Part shown: positions 45,993 through 56,226 of the stretch, piece by piece
Layout: each line of letters begins with the position of its first letter
Position numbering within the stretch: the stretch's first letter is position 1
NCBI RefSeq assembly: GCF_001314605.1
Contig: NZ_LIHP01000012.1
Coordinates: forward strand, 118,080 to 182,079
Length of the DNA: 64,000 nt
Direction: 5' to 3'
DNA from: Marinobacter sp. HL-58
GTDB lineage: Bacteria; Pseudomonadota; Gammaproteobacteria; Pseudomonadales; Oleiphilaceae
Made by a program: the position numbers and the translations under genes
The notes under the pieces: generated by a model
The model's input: only the letters and a program-made list of their open reading frames with translations
The model's database searches: none
Told to the model about the DNA's origin: nothing

Positions 45993-47819
45993 ATGAACCA
46001 ATTTCCAAAAAACCCCGGATTAGTGGCCAGCCTGGTGACCTGCCTCTCCCTCGCCGGCTGTGCCAGCGGCCAGTTTGAAACAGCCGCCCCGCCCTCAGAC
46101 AACGCGGCCTCCTCGACAAACGATGGCCAGTGTACCGCCACCCGGTCGGAGATGACCGTTTCCGTGGGTGACACCTTTGCCGAAGGCGAATGGGTGCGGG
46201 ATTTCTACAGCGGAGAAAAAGCCCGGGTGGAAAACGGCAAAGTACGCCTGACTCCGGCCCCGGAAGCCGAGGGCCTGTTGTTGCTTGAAGCAGCCGAGAC
46301 ACCGGAACAGAGCTTCAACTGGGCCGGAGCCACCATCTATTTCACGGTGACCGACCGCTTCGCGAATGGACGCACTGACAACGACCGGAACTACGGCCGC
46401 CAGCCCGACGGGGAGGACGAAATCGGAACCTTCCACGGCGGCGATTTCGCCGGCCTCACTGAAAAGCTGGATTACCTGGAAGAGCTGGGGGTCAACGCCG
46501 TCTGGATCACCCCACCCTTCGAACAGATACACGGCTGGGTTGGCGGTGGTGACCGGGGCGATTTCCAGCACTACGCCTATCACGGCTACTACGCCCTGGA
46601 CTTCACCCGGCCCGACGCCAACTTCGGCACCCGCGAAGAATTCCGCACCCTGGTGGAGGAAGCCCACGACCGCGGTATCCGGGTGGTGATGGACGTGGTC
46701 ATGAACCACCCCGGCTATGCCACGCTCCAGGACATGCAAACCTTCAGCTTCGGAGGCCTCCGGGAAGGCTTTGCCAAACACCTGCCGGACCAGTGGGGGG
46801 ACTGGCAACCCGAGTCCTGGGAAAACTTCCACGCCTACCACGCCCTGATCGACTACGATCACCCGGACTGGGCCAACTGGTGGGGCAAGGACTGGGTTCG
46901 GGCCGGCATCGGCGACTATGACTCGGCACCCCAGGCATCTGTCGATCCGGTGAAGGGCTCGCTGGCCTTCCTGCCGGACTTCAAGACCGAATCTGACAAC
47001 GCGGTAGACCTGCCGGCATTCCTCCGCAAGAAGAAAAACACCCGCGCCCGACAGCTTGATAACGCCACCGTGCGGGATTACCTGATCACCTGGCTGACAG
47101 ACTGGGTACGGGAATTCGGCATCGATGGCTTCCGCGTGGATACCGCCAAGCACGTGGAGCCGGAAGCCTGGCAGGAACTGAAATCAAAAGCCCAGCAGGC
47201 CCTGGATACCTACCGGGCAACTAACCCCGGGCAGGCGCTGCCAGCCAGGGATTTCTGGATGGTGGCGGAGGTTTTCCCGCACTCGGTTACCCGTAGCAGT
47301 TACTTTGATTCCGGATTCGATGCGGTGATCAACTTTGACCTGCAGGAAGAAGCCCGGGCAGGTGCCGACTGTCTGGATGACATGGAGCCCGTCTACAATG
47401 AGTATGCAAAAAAAATGAACAGCGACCAGCCGTTCAATGTCATGAGTTATATTTCCTCCCACGATACCAGTCTGTTCAGCCACACTGCCGATAACAATCC
47501 GGTTCTTCAGAAACGCGTGGCGGCCGCATTACTGTTTACACCGGGCACCAGTCAGCTATTCTACGGGGATGAATCCGGGCGCCGGTTCGGACCCACCGGT
47601 TCGGATGGTCACCAGGGCACCCGCTCCGACATGAACTGGGCAGATATTGAGGATGGCACCGCAACACCGGTACTGTCTCACTGGAAGAAACTGGGGCAAT
47701 TCCGGGAGCGCCACCCGGCCATTGGTGCGGGTCAGCACAAGCGCATCAGTACAGAACCCTACGCGTTCTCAAGAACCCATGGTGATGACCGCGTGATAAT
47801 CGCCTTTGGCAAGGAGTAA
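45993..47819 (+). CDS. Extracytoplasmic alpha-amylase lipoprotein (MalS-like, GH13)
   Basis: A 608-residue GH13 enzyme with a lipoprotein signal ending in LAGC (about residue 26). A beta-rich segment of about 90 residues precedes the catalytic barrel. Conserved regions are DVVMNHPG, GFRVDTAKHVEP (nucleophile Asp), MVAEVFPHS (acid/base Glu) and ISSHDTSLF (transition-state Asp). The order and spacing recall periplasmic MalS of E. coli. It would cut longer dextrins outside the inner membrane, feeding MalEFGK. It is divergent from malE and 2 bases upstream of the aldo/keto reductase gene. Confidence 0.9.
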   Translation: MNQFPKNPGLVASLVTCLSLAGCASGQFETAAPPSDNAASSTNDGQCTATRSEMTVSVGDTFAEGEWVRDFYSGEKARVENGKVRLTPAPEAEGLLLLEAAETPEQSFNWAGATIYFTVTDRFANGRTDNDRNYGRQPDGEDEIGTFHGGDFAGLTEKLDYLEELGVNAVWITPPFEQIHGWVGGGDRGDFQHYAYHGYYALDFTRPDANFGTREEFRTLVEEAHDRGIRVVMDVVMNHPGYATLQDMQTFSFGGLREGFAKHLPDQWGDWQPESWENFHAYHALIDYDHPDWANWWGKDWVRAGIGDYDSAPQASVDPVKGSLAFLPDFKTESDNAVDLPAFLRKKKNTRARQLDNATVRDYLITWLTDWVREFGIDGFRVDTAKHVEPEAWQELKSKAQQALDTYRATNPGQALPARDFWMVAEVFPHSVTRSSYFDSGFDAVINFDLQEEARAGADCLDDMEPVYNEYAKKMNSDQPFNVMSYISSHDTSLFSHTADNNPVLQKRVAAALLFTPGTSQLFYGDESGRRFGPTGSDGHQGTRSDMNWADIEDGTATPVLSHWKKLGQFRERHPAIGAGQHKRISTEPYAFSRTHGDDRVIIAFGKE

Positions 47820-47821
47820 CC

Positions 47822-48709
47822 GTGCAAACCACACGACCAGCCGGTTTCACCCCGGATACTCCCCTGATTCTCGGGATGATGCGCCTTCATGATCATCCGG
47901 AGCTCAACAAACCGGCAAAACTGGCAGACTGGATAGCTGCCCGGCTGGATGAGGGCCTCAATGTCTTCGACCATGCCGATATCTATGGTAACGGCGACGG
48001 TGAACGGCTGTTCGGGGAGGCGCTCAGGTTACATCCGCCTCTGGCAAGGGGTGTTCGCGTGATCACCAAGGCAGGCATAGTGCCTGCCGGCCTGGACAAA
48101 TCGCCATGGCAGGTGAAGCATTATCGCGCCGAGGCCAGTTACCTGAAAGGGGCTATCGACAGGGCGCTGACCTCGCTGGCCGTGGAACAGATCGATACCT
48201 TTCTGATCCACCGTCCTGACCCGCTGCTGCAGGCGGAAGACATTGCCACCGTTCTGGAAAATGCAGTTTCAGCCGGCAAGGTGCGCCAGATAGGGGTATC
48301 CAACTTCCTGCCGGAACAGTGGCGGTGGCTGGCCCGGAACACCGGGCTGCCATTGGTCTGCAACCAGAGCCAGCTGTCCCTGGCTCATAATGCACCGCTG
48401 TTCGATGGCACCCTCGAGGCACACCTTGCTGACGGATTGCGCTGGCTGGCCTGGTCCCCCCTCGGCGGCGGAGGCCTGTCACAGCGAATCCCCGAGGCCA
48501 TTCTTGACAAAGCCAGTGATGAGTCAGGGCTGGATGAAACCGGCCTGGCCATTGCGTGGCTGAACCAGATTCCGGGAACACCGGTACCGGTGCTTGGATC
48601 CATGAACCCTGACAGGATTCATTCCGCACTCCAGGGAACCCGGAGCAGGCTATCCCGGCCACTGTGGTATCGCCTTCTGGAATGTGTTCGTAACCGACCT
48701 GTCGCCTGA
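47822..48709 (+). CDS. Aldo/keto reductase (YdhF-like)
   Basis: A 295-residue TIM-barrel oxidoreductase. The catalytic Tyr is in DHADIYGNGDGE, the Asp in the preceding LNVFDHAD, the Lys in RVITKAGIV and the His in FLIHRPDP. NADPH-binding residues are expected near SNFLPEQW and the C-terminal LGSMNPDRI. It resembles E. coli YdhF of AKR11/12 type, whose natural substrate is unknown. GTG 47822 lies 2 bases after the amylase stop with AAGGAG overlapping it, so it is cotranscribed and may act on sugars. Confidence 0.88.
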   Translation: MQTTRPAGFTPDTPLILGMMRLHDHPELNKPAKLADWIAARLDEGLNVFDHADIYGNGDGERLFGEALRLHPPLARGVRVITKAGIVPAGLDKSPWQVKHYRAEASYLKGAIDRALTSLAVEQIDTFLIHRPDPLLQAEDIATVLENAVSAGKVRQIGVSNFLPEQWRWLARNTGLPLVCNQSQLSLAHNAPLFDGTLEAHLADGLRWLAWSPLGGGGLSQRIPEAILDKASDESGLDETGLAIAWLNQIPGTPVPVLGSMNPDRIHSALQGTRSRLSRPLWYRLLECVRNRPVA

Positions 48710-48725
48710 TGCATCTGCATTTTTT
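48709..48725 (+). terminator. Short stem with T-run after the aldo/keto reductase gene
   Basis: ATGCA-TC-TGCAT is followed by TTTTT right after the stop codon. The 5-bp stem is weak for an intrinsic terminator, so this is tentative. Confidence 0.35.
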
Positions 48726-48873
48726 GATCGACATCAAAGCCTGACAAATCGTTACACAACCTTCCACTTTAGTACGATTGTTGCCTCCGAAGTCTCCCAC
48801 GACACTGTTGCTGCTTTATAAAAACAAGACCAGGGGCCCTGGTGCCCCGGCGTGACCACGGAGGCTTTCGCCA

Positions 48874-50124
48874 ATGCAGTGCAAGAAGCTCTTTGCTTTC
48901 CTCTTGATGACTTTGCTGGTAACCACAACAGTGGCAGCGGAAACCCTGAAGATAGGGCTCAACTACCCACAGACCGGACGCTACAAGGACCAGGGCCTGC
49001 AACAACGGCTCGGGGCGTTTCTGGCCGTTGATGAAATCAACAAGGCCGGAGGCATCATGGGCCGTGATGTGGAACTGGTGATACGTAACACCTCCGGTGA
49101 ACCGGACAAAGGCGCCAGAAACACGGCTGATCTTATAGATAATGAAGGCGCAGAGATGGTGTTCGGTGGTGTCTCAAGTGCCGTGGCCATTGAATCCGGC
49201 AAGGCCGCCCGGGATCGCGACAGAATCTATTTTGGCACCCTGACCTACTCCAACGCCACCACCGGCGCCGCTGGCCACAAACATATGTTCAGGGAACCCT
49301 ACAATGCCTGGATGACCGCCAAGGTCCTGAGCAAATATCTCAATACCGAACACGCCAATGACGACTACTTCTACATCACCGCGGATTACACCTGGGGCTG
49401 GTCCGTGGAGGAATCCGTCAGGAAGTTCACCAATACCGATGACACCGATACCCACAAGGGAGTGAAAACGCCCTTCCCCCGCGCCCTGATTACCGATTTC
49501 CGCAAGGCACTGGAGGAAGCGGAAAAGAGTGACGCCAAGGTATTGATGATGGTGCTGTTCGGCGACGACATGGTACGGGCGCTGAACGTGGCCTACGAAA
49601 TGGGCCTGACGAAAAAGATGCAGGTAGTGGTTCCCAACCTGACCCTGGGCATGGCGCGACAGGTAGGCCCCACCATTATGGAAGGCGTGGTTGGCGGATC
49701 GCCCTGGGTATGGAGTGCGCCCTACCAGTATGACTTTGCCCGTGGCAAGGAATTCGTGGAAGCCTTTTCCAGCCGCTACGAGATGCGCCCTTCAACCGCC
49801 GCTGCCTCCGCCTACAGCATTGTTTACCAGTACAAGGATGCGGTGGAGAGGGCCGGCACCACCAGGACTTCCAGCGTTATTCGTGCCCTGGAAGGGCATA
49901 GATACACTTTCCTGAAGGATGAGCAACACTGGCGCGCGTTTGATCACCAGAACGTACAGACAGTTTACGTGGTGCGGATCAAGCCACGGAACGAGATCAT
50001 GGCAGACGAATACTCCAGCGATTATTTCGAGATTATCGACTCCATGCCCGGTGATGAGGCAGCCCAGACCCGGGAAGAATGGGAGGCCCGCCGCCGGGAG
50101 GCAGGCCAGCCTCTCACCCTTTAA
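48874..50124 (+). CDS. Orphan periplasmic substrate-binding protein, branched-chain amino acid family type
   Basis: A 416-residue exported protein: signal peptide (about 1-22, ending VAA), then a type I periplasmic binding fold. LKIGLNYPQTGRYKDQG begins the fold, GRDVELVIRNTSGEPDKG follows, and MVFGGVSSAVAIESGKAARD is the ligand-serine segment. No permease or ATPase gene lies beside it, so it may deliver ligand to a distant importer or to a sensor, as some such proteins near sugar- or alcohol-oxidation genes do. The ligand is unknown. ACGGAGG precedes the ATG. It is convergent with gapN. Confidence 0.86.
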   Translation: MQCKKLFAFLLMTLLVTTTVAAETLKIGLNYPQTGRYKDQGLQQRLGAFLAVDEINKAGGIMGRDVELVIRNTSGEPDKGARNTADLIDNEGAEMVFGGVSSAVAIESGKAARDRDRIYFGTLTYSNATTGAAGHKHMFREPYNAWMTAKVLSKYLNTEHANDDYFYITADYTWGWSVEESVRKFTNTDDTDTHKGVKTPFPRALITDFRKALEEAEKSDAKVLMMVLFGDDMVRALNVAYEMGLTKKMQVVVPNLTLGMARQVGPTIMEGVVGGSPWVWSAPYQYDFARGKEFVEAFSSRYEMRPSTAAASAYSIVYQYKDAVERAGTTRTSSVIRALEGHRYTFLKDEQHWRAFDHQNVQTVYVVRIKPRNEIMADEYSSDYFEIIDSMPGDEAAQTREEWEARRREAGQPLTL

Positions 50125-50130
50125 CCTGTG

Positions 50131-51753
50131 TCAGAGGATGTAGTCGGTGGTCAGGAATCCTGAGTGCCGGCTTTTTACAATTTCGTTGATCAGGCCCTTG
50201 TTGCGATCATTTTCCCGGGTCGCAACGGTGGTGCGTATGGAAAACACCCTGAGGGCATCGGAGACCGACAGGGTGCCTTCGGCGGAATCCTTGCGACCGT
50301 TGAACGGAAGCGTGTCCGGCCCACGCTGACACTGGGTATTGAGATTGATCCGGCCTACCTGGTTGGCCAGCACATCCACCAGCTGAGCCACCTGCTCCGG
50401 GTCGGTCCCGAAGATGCTCAATTGCTGCCCGAAGTCGGACTGCTGCACATGATCAATCACTTCGTTGATGCTGGAGTAGCGCACTACGGGCACCACCGGC
50501 CCGAACTGCTCCTCCCGGAAAACCCGCATGGTGGCGTTTACCGGATACAACACCGCCGGATGGAAATAGGTGCCACAGACCTCACCGCCGTTCCGGTTGC
50601 AGATTCTGGCCCCACCGGCAACCGCATCCTCCACCAGGGCACCAAGGTATTCGGTTTTGCCGGGTTCCGGCAGTGGCGTCAGTTTCACATCTGGATCCCA
50701 GGGCATGCCGGACACCAGTTCGTCCACGGCAACCGCGAGCTTCTCGACAAAGGCATCGGACACACTGGCGTGGACAAACAGCAGTTTCAGCGCGGTGCAG
50801 CGCTGGCCATTGAAAGACAGCGCGCCGGTAACGCACTCGCTGACCGCCTCGTCCAGGTCGGCATCGGGCATGACAATGCCCGGATTATTGGCGTCCAGCC
50901 CCAGGACCGCCTTCAGGCGATGCGGCTTGGGATGCATCTGCTTGAGGGCGGCCGCCCCGCGGTGGGTACCAATGAACGCAAACATGTCGACCTTGCCACT
51001 TTCCATGAGCGGGCCCACGGTGTCCCTGCCACGACCGAAGATGATATTGATGACACCCGGCGGGAAGCACTCCTGGAACGCCTTCAGCAGCGGGCCCATC
51101 AATAGCACACCGTACTTGGCGGGTTTGAACACCACGGTGTTGCCCATGATCAGTGCGGGAATCAGCGTTGTGAAAGTCTCGTTCAGGGGATAATTGAACG
51201 GCCCCATACACAGGGCCACACCCACGGGCAGGCGGCGAATCTGCGCCACGACTCCGCCCACCAGTTCGAACCTGTTGGAACGACGGTCCAGGGCCTTCAG
51301 TTCTGCAATGGTATCGGCGATATAGTCACAGGTTCGGTCGAACTCCTTGCAGGAATCGCTATAGCTCTTGCCGATTTCCCACATGAGAAGTTCAACCACT
51401 TCCCGGCGCTGCTCACGCATGGCAGCCAGGAATGCGTCCACATGCCCGATTCTTTCCTCGACGGACAGCCTGGGCCAGTAGCCATTACCCTGGCCGTAAG
51501 CCTCCACCGCCGCATCCAGGGCGGATAGTGCGTGTTTCCTGTCCATCAGTGGCGTGCGACCAATCACCAGGGTTTCCGGCTCGCGGCTCTCCCCCCGCAG
51601 GCACACCGGACTGACAACATCGGCAAACTCACCCTGCCAGGGTTTCAGGTGGCCGGACACCAGATAGCGGTCGAGGGTGAGCCCCTTCCCTGGCCGGAAT
51701 TTTTCCGGAACATCCCCGATGACCGGGAAAAAATCACGCATACGCGTTGCCAT
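50131..51753 (-). CDS. gapN: NADP-dependent glyceraldehyde-3-phosphate dehydrogenase-like aldehyde dehydrogenase
   Basis: A 540-residue aldehyde dehydrogenase superfamily protein of the group annotated as non-phosphorylating NADP glyceraldehyde-3-phosphate dehydrogenase, which would form 3-phosphoglycerate directly with NADPH. The catalytic cysteine is in FNGQRCTALKLL and the cofactor-binding E in FREEQFGPVVP. The usual ELGG general-base segment reads LGLDANNPG, so the glutamate is replaced by Gly. The product assignment rests on overall likeness and the eno–tpiA context. ATG 51753 is 13 bases from GGAGGA; TTG 51759, seven bases from it, may be the start. The gene begins 22 bases after tpiA. 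Confidence 0.75.
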   Translation of the reverse strand: MATRMRDFFPVIGDVPEKFRPGKGLTLDRYLVSGHLKPWQGEFADVVSPVCLRGESREPETLVIGRTPLMDRKHALSALDAAVEAYGQGNGYWPRLSVEERIGHVDAFLAAMREQRREVVELLMWEIGKSYSDSCKEFDRTCDYIADTIAELKALDRRSNRFELVGGVVAQIRRLPVGVALCMGPFNYPLNETFTTLIPALIMGNTVVFKPAKYGVLLMGPLLKAFQECFPPGVINIIFGRGRDTVGPLMESGKVDMFAFIGTHRGAAALKQMHPKPHRLKAVLGLDANNPGIVMPDADLDEAVSECVTGALSFNGQRCTALKLLFVHASVSDAFVEKLAVAVDELVSGMPWDPDVKLTPLPEPGKTEYLGALVEDAVAGGARICNRNGGEVCGTYFHPAVLYPVNATMRVFREEQFGPVVPVVRYSSINEVIDHVQQSDFGQQLSIFGTDPEQVAQLVDVLANQVGRINLNTQCQRGPDTLPFNGRKDSAEGTLSVSDALRVFSIRTTVATRENDRNKGLINEIVKSRHSGFLTTDYIL

Positions 51754-51774
51754 ATCCAAGAGCAATTCCTCCAG

Positions 51775-52572
51775 TTAATCCAGTGTGTCGCATTCGCAGT
51801 CCGCCTCGGCAAGAGTGCTTGCCAGGGCCGCACCAATGTCCGAGAACTCGTCTGCCTGAAGTGACGCGCCACCGATCAGCCCACCATCAACCTCCGGTGA
51901 CTGGAACAGCGCAGCCGCGTTGCTTGCCTTGACACTGCCGCCATATACAATGCGCAAAGCCTCCCCGGCACCGGCCTGGCATCCATCAAGGAACTGCCGG
52001 ATCGTGCGGTGGGTTTCCGATACCTGTTCCGGTGTAGCTGTTCTGCCGGTACCAATGGCCCAGACTGGCTCATAGGCAATTACGCTCGCAGCCAGGTCCG
52101 CCATACCGGTCTCATCAATCACCGCCTGCAACTGGCGCTCGATGGTGGCCATGGTTTGGCCCTGCTCACGTTCCCCGAGGGTTTCACCCACACAGAGAAC
52201 CGGTGTCATCCCGGCGGACAGCACCTGCCGGAAACGCGCAGCAACATCGCGATCGGATTCGTGGTACAGCGCCCGACGCTCCGAATGTCCGACCAGAACG
52301 TAACGGCAGCCCATTTCCCGCAGCATGGTGGCGCTCACCTCGCCGGTATGCGCCCCGGATGCGGCAACGCTGGCATTCTGGGCGCCGAGTGACAGCCCGG
52401 TGTAGCCCAGCAAATCCCGCACCTGGAACAGATAGGGAAACGGCGGGCAGATGGCCATATCGATGGTTTTCCGCAGTGGCCTGAGCTTCGCGAGAATTCG
52501 CACAAGCAGGGCCTGGTTTGAATGCAGGCTGCCGTTCATCTTCCAGTTTGCAATCAGGATCGGTTTTCTCAT
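51775..52572 (-). CDS. tpiA: Triosephosphate isomerase
   Basis: A 265-residue TIM barrel interconverting dihydroxyacetone phosphate and glyceraldehyde 3-phosphate. Lys in IANWKMNGS (residue 11) binds substrate. The catalytic His is in VLVGHSERRALY and the catalytic Glu in VIAYEPVWAIGTG. The phosphate-binding loop is IVYGGSVKASNAAAL. It is a few residues longer than the E. coli enzyme (255). It lies 33 bases after eno in an operon without the usual secG neighbour, so it may be a second copy. That cannot be decided here. Confidence 0.94.
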   Translation of the reverse strand: MRKPILIANWKMNGSLHSNQALLVRILAKLRPLRKTIDMAICPPFPYLFQVRDLLGYTGLSLGAQNASVAASGAHTGEVSATMLREMGCRYVLVGHSERRALYHESDRDVAARFRQVLSAGMTPVLCVGETLGEREQGQTMATIERQLQAVIDETGMADLAASVIAYEPVWAIGTGRTATPEQVSETHRTIRQFLDGCQAGAGEALRIVYGGSVKASNAAALFQSPEVDGGLIGGASLQADEFSDIGAALASTLAEADCECDTLD

Positions 52573-52605
52573 GATCTGTCTCCCGTAATTCCGTGGGGCG
52601 CCGTG

Positions 52606-53940
<1,335 letters not shown>

Positions 53941-53979
53941 TTACGCACCCCAAGGATGCATTCACTGACAATTGGGGAG

Positions 53980-54009
53980 ATTATAGTATTCGTATACGAA
54001 CATTAACAA
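53980..54009 (-). promoter_or_regulatory. Proximal eno promoter with palindromic operator in the spacer
   Basis: On the minus strand, -35 TTGTTA (54004-54009) and -10 TATAAT (53980-53985) are 18 bases apart. The spacer contains the perfect dyad GTTCGTATACGAAT (53988-54001). A protein bound there would block polymerase, suggesting repression. The leader to the eno ATG is about 65 bases. The family of the regulator cannot be told. Confidence 0.65.
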
Positions 54010-54223
54010 GCGAAAAAGAAAATTGATCAATTCGATTTTGTTATATCGAACATTGCGTTATGCAGTGAAGAAAAAGGGCCGGCAGGGTTGCCCCACAAAG
54101 CACGGGGAACACCTGAAATGCTATTAAGGGGGATTATGAAAGCAACCGGCCAAGACCCACCAACCTGACGGTGTTGGGCACGCCGCCACCCTGGAGACTC
54201 TCGGCAGCGGCCATTGACTTGCA

Positions 54224-54265
54224 ACTATAATATTCGCAAACGAACTTTGTCAATCGTTTTCGAAC
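54224..54265 (-). promoter_or_regulatory. Distal eno promoter with two operators
   Basis: On the minus strand, -35 TTGACA (54248-54253, perfect) and -10 TATAGT (54224-54229) are 18 bases apart. The spacer holds GTTCGTTTGCGAAT (54232-54245). A third copy, GTTCGAAAACGATT (54252-54265), overlaps the -35. The layout repeats that of the proximal promoter. Transcripts would have a leader of about 310 bases. Confidence 0.6.
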
Positions 54266-54290
54266 ATGCACCGAACCAGCGGAGTTCGCC

Positions 54291-56105
54291 TCAATCGACC
54301 ACCTTGAAGCGCGACACCAACTCATTAAGACTCTTGCTCAGGTCGTCCACATCGCGACAGTAACGAGCACTCTCACGCGCTTCCGCAAGGGTTTTCTGAC
54401 TGACAGACTCCACCGTGCGGGTGCGCTCAATCACTTGCTCTGCCAGGTCACCCTGGCGCTGAGCTGCTTCGACAATGGTCCGGTTGGCAGACTCCACCCT
54501 GGCGATCGCCTCCACCATCAGGGTCAGTTGCTCCCGTGCCGCCCTGGCACCATCAAGTGCAGCCTCACTCTTTTCCTGGCTCGCCTTCATGAATCCGGTA
54601 GCCTTCGCTGAACCACCGTGGACACGTTCAATCAACTGCTGTACATCGGCGGTGCTTTGCTGGGTTCGGGAGGCCAGCGACCGCACTTCATCGGCAACGA
54701 CGGAAAAGCCGCGCCCATGCTCGCCCGCCCTGGCAGCCTCAATGGCGGCATTCAGTGCCAGCAGATTGGTCTGCTCAGCAATGGAGTTGATGACTTCAAG
54801 CACGGAGTCCACCTGCGATATATCATCCGCCAGGGCATGGATCAGCCCGGCGCCTGTACCCACATCACTGACCAGTGCCTCAAAAGACGCAATGGCCGCG
54901 GTAACCTGTTCATGGGTGTTGCGGCCTGTCTGTATGGTCTGTACCGCGCTTTCAACCGATTCACTGGCGAGCCGCCCCACTTCCTCGACCGATTGATCCA
55001 GTACGGCCATGTCTCCGGTCAGCGCTTCAATGTCTGCTTTCTGACGTTCGTTGTAATCAAACGTGGTTTCCGCACGTGCGCTCAGCAGACGGCTATGCTC
55101 ACCGAGTTTCCGGCTTACCTCAAGAATCCGCAGAATCATTTCCTGAATGCGCCCGATAAAACCGTTAAAGTAACGCGCCAGCAATCCAAGTTCGTCCTGG
55201 CGGCCACTTTCGATGCGCCGGGTCAGGTCCCCCTCGCCTTCCGCAATGTCGAGCACCCGCTGGCTGAGCCCGCGCACCGGCCGGATGACCAGTACGCGCA
55301 GCATCCATAACAGCCCGACAAATCCCAGCACAACCACGACGGCCCCGATGTTCATGGTCGCAGCAACCCGGTCGGCAATCTCCCGGGACTGTGCACTGGA
55401 CTGTTCCATCCAGACATCTGACTGGGGCCCAACCGATTCAGGCCATCATGACCCGGACATCCGGAGCTGCCCGAGGCGATCCTCATCCTGCTCCGACATG
55501 TAGTTAATCATCGACAACTCGATGGTCAGGACTACGCGCTCTACTGTCTGGGCCTCGATGACGATGGGATAGTCACTGGCAAAAATACTGATCATCTGGA
55601 TCAGCTCGGAGAATCCCTCCACCAGTTTCGCAGCCTCGGCCCGAAAAGTGGCCATTGCCTCCTGGTTTGAGGTCCTGAGATCCAATGACCGGGCTTGCAG
55701 GCGGGCAATCTCGCCAATGGCCTCATCCAGACGCTGGCGTTCAGACCTGAGCGCTTCGATCTCCTGACCGGAGCCTGGAACAGACTCGACAAGATCACGG
55801 GTAATGGATTCAAACTGGGGTTTAAGTGCATTGATCCGCTCATGATTGTCCCTCACCTGCTCGCTGCTGGTGGCAGAGGCAAGCGTCCCGGCACCGTTGG
55901 AGGTGAGCAGAAAATTTGTGGTTAGTTGCTTTAATCGGTCACCGCTCTGATTTATTTCGGTGACAAGGTGATTGTAGCGATCATTGATCTGCTGAAGGCC
56001 CAACTGGGAAAAGATGAATACACCCACAATGATGCAGGCCACCACCAGGGTAACCAGTGACACCCGTGTGCCGATGGTGTTCAGCCAGAGGTTTTTTTGC
56101 GGCAT
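54291..56105 (-). pseudogene. Methyl-accepting chemotaxis protein gene interrupted by an in-frame TGA
   Basis: Two open segments in the same frame form one chemoreceptor of about 604 residues. The first (56105 to 55446) has a transmembrane helix (IGTRVSLVTLVVACIIVGVFI) and a helical periplasmic domain, and stops at TGA 55446-55448 after LGQLRMSGS. Reading on gives [17 protein letters not shown], then TM2 ([15 protein letters not shown]), a HAMP domain and the signalling domain with the hairpin tip [19 protein letters not shown]. No frameshift is needed. It is either a nonsense mutation, a sequencing error or a readthrough. An internal ATG at 55409 could yield a receptor without the periplasmic domain. 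No C-terminal NWETF-type tether is seen. Confidence 0.85.
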
Positions 56106-56168
56106 GATCTGCCCTGTATTGTTGTTATCTAGAGGAAAGTTATCCGGTTGACGGCATCAAGGGTAGGG

Positions 56169-56199
56169 TCCCTGCCAGCCCGGGGCGGGCCGGCAGGGA
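56169..56199 (-). terminator. Hairpin after glpV
   Basis: TCCCTGCC-A-GCCC-GGG-C-GGGC-C-GGCAGGGA forms a two-part stem (8 and 4 bp) 28 bases past the glpV stop on the minus strand. There is no T-run. It probably ends or protects the glycerol-transporter transcript before the chemoreceptor gene. Confidence 0.6.
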
Positions 56200-56226
56200 G
56201 TCAGTTAGTGACAGACCGGGTTGGCC

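Noticed and set aside
46095-47153. 352-residue open frame on the minus strand
   Set aside because: Antisense to the alpha-amylase gene, which has all four GH13 regions.
50164-51105. 313-residue open frame on the plus strand
   Set aside because: Antisense to the aldehyde dehydrogenase gene and without family features.
55446-55448. Selenocysteine codon at the TGA of the chemoreceptor gene
   Set aside because: No chemoreceptor selenoprotein is known to me, the site is in a non-catalytic region near the membrane, and no SECIS-like hairpin was evident downstream.
54291-56105. Frameshift splitting the chemoreceptor gene
   Set aside because: Both parts are in the same reading frame; a single TGA separates them, so no base gain or loss is needed.
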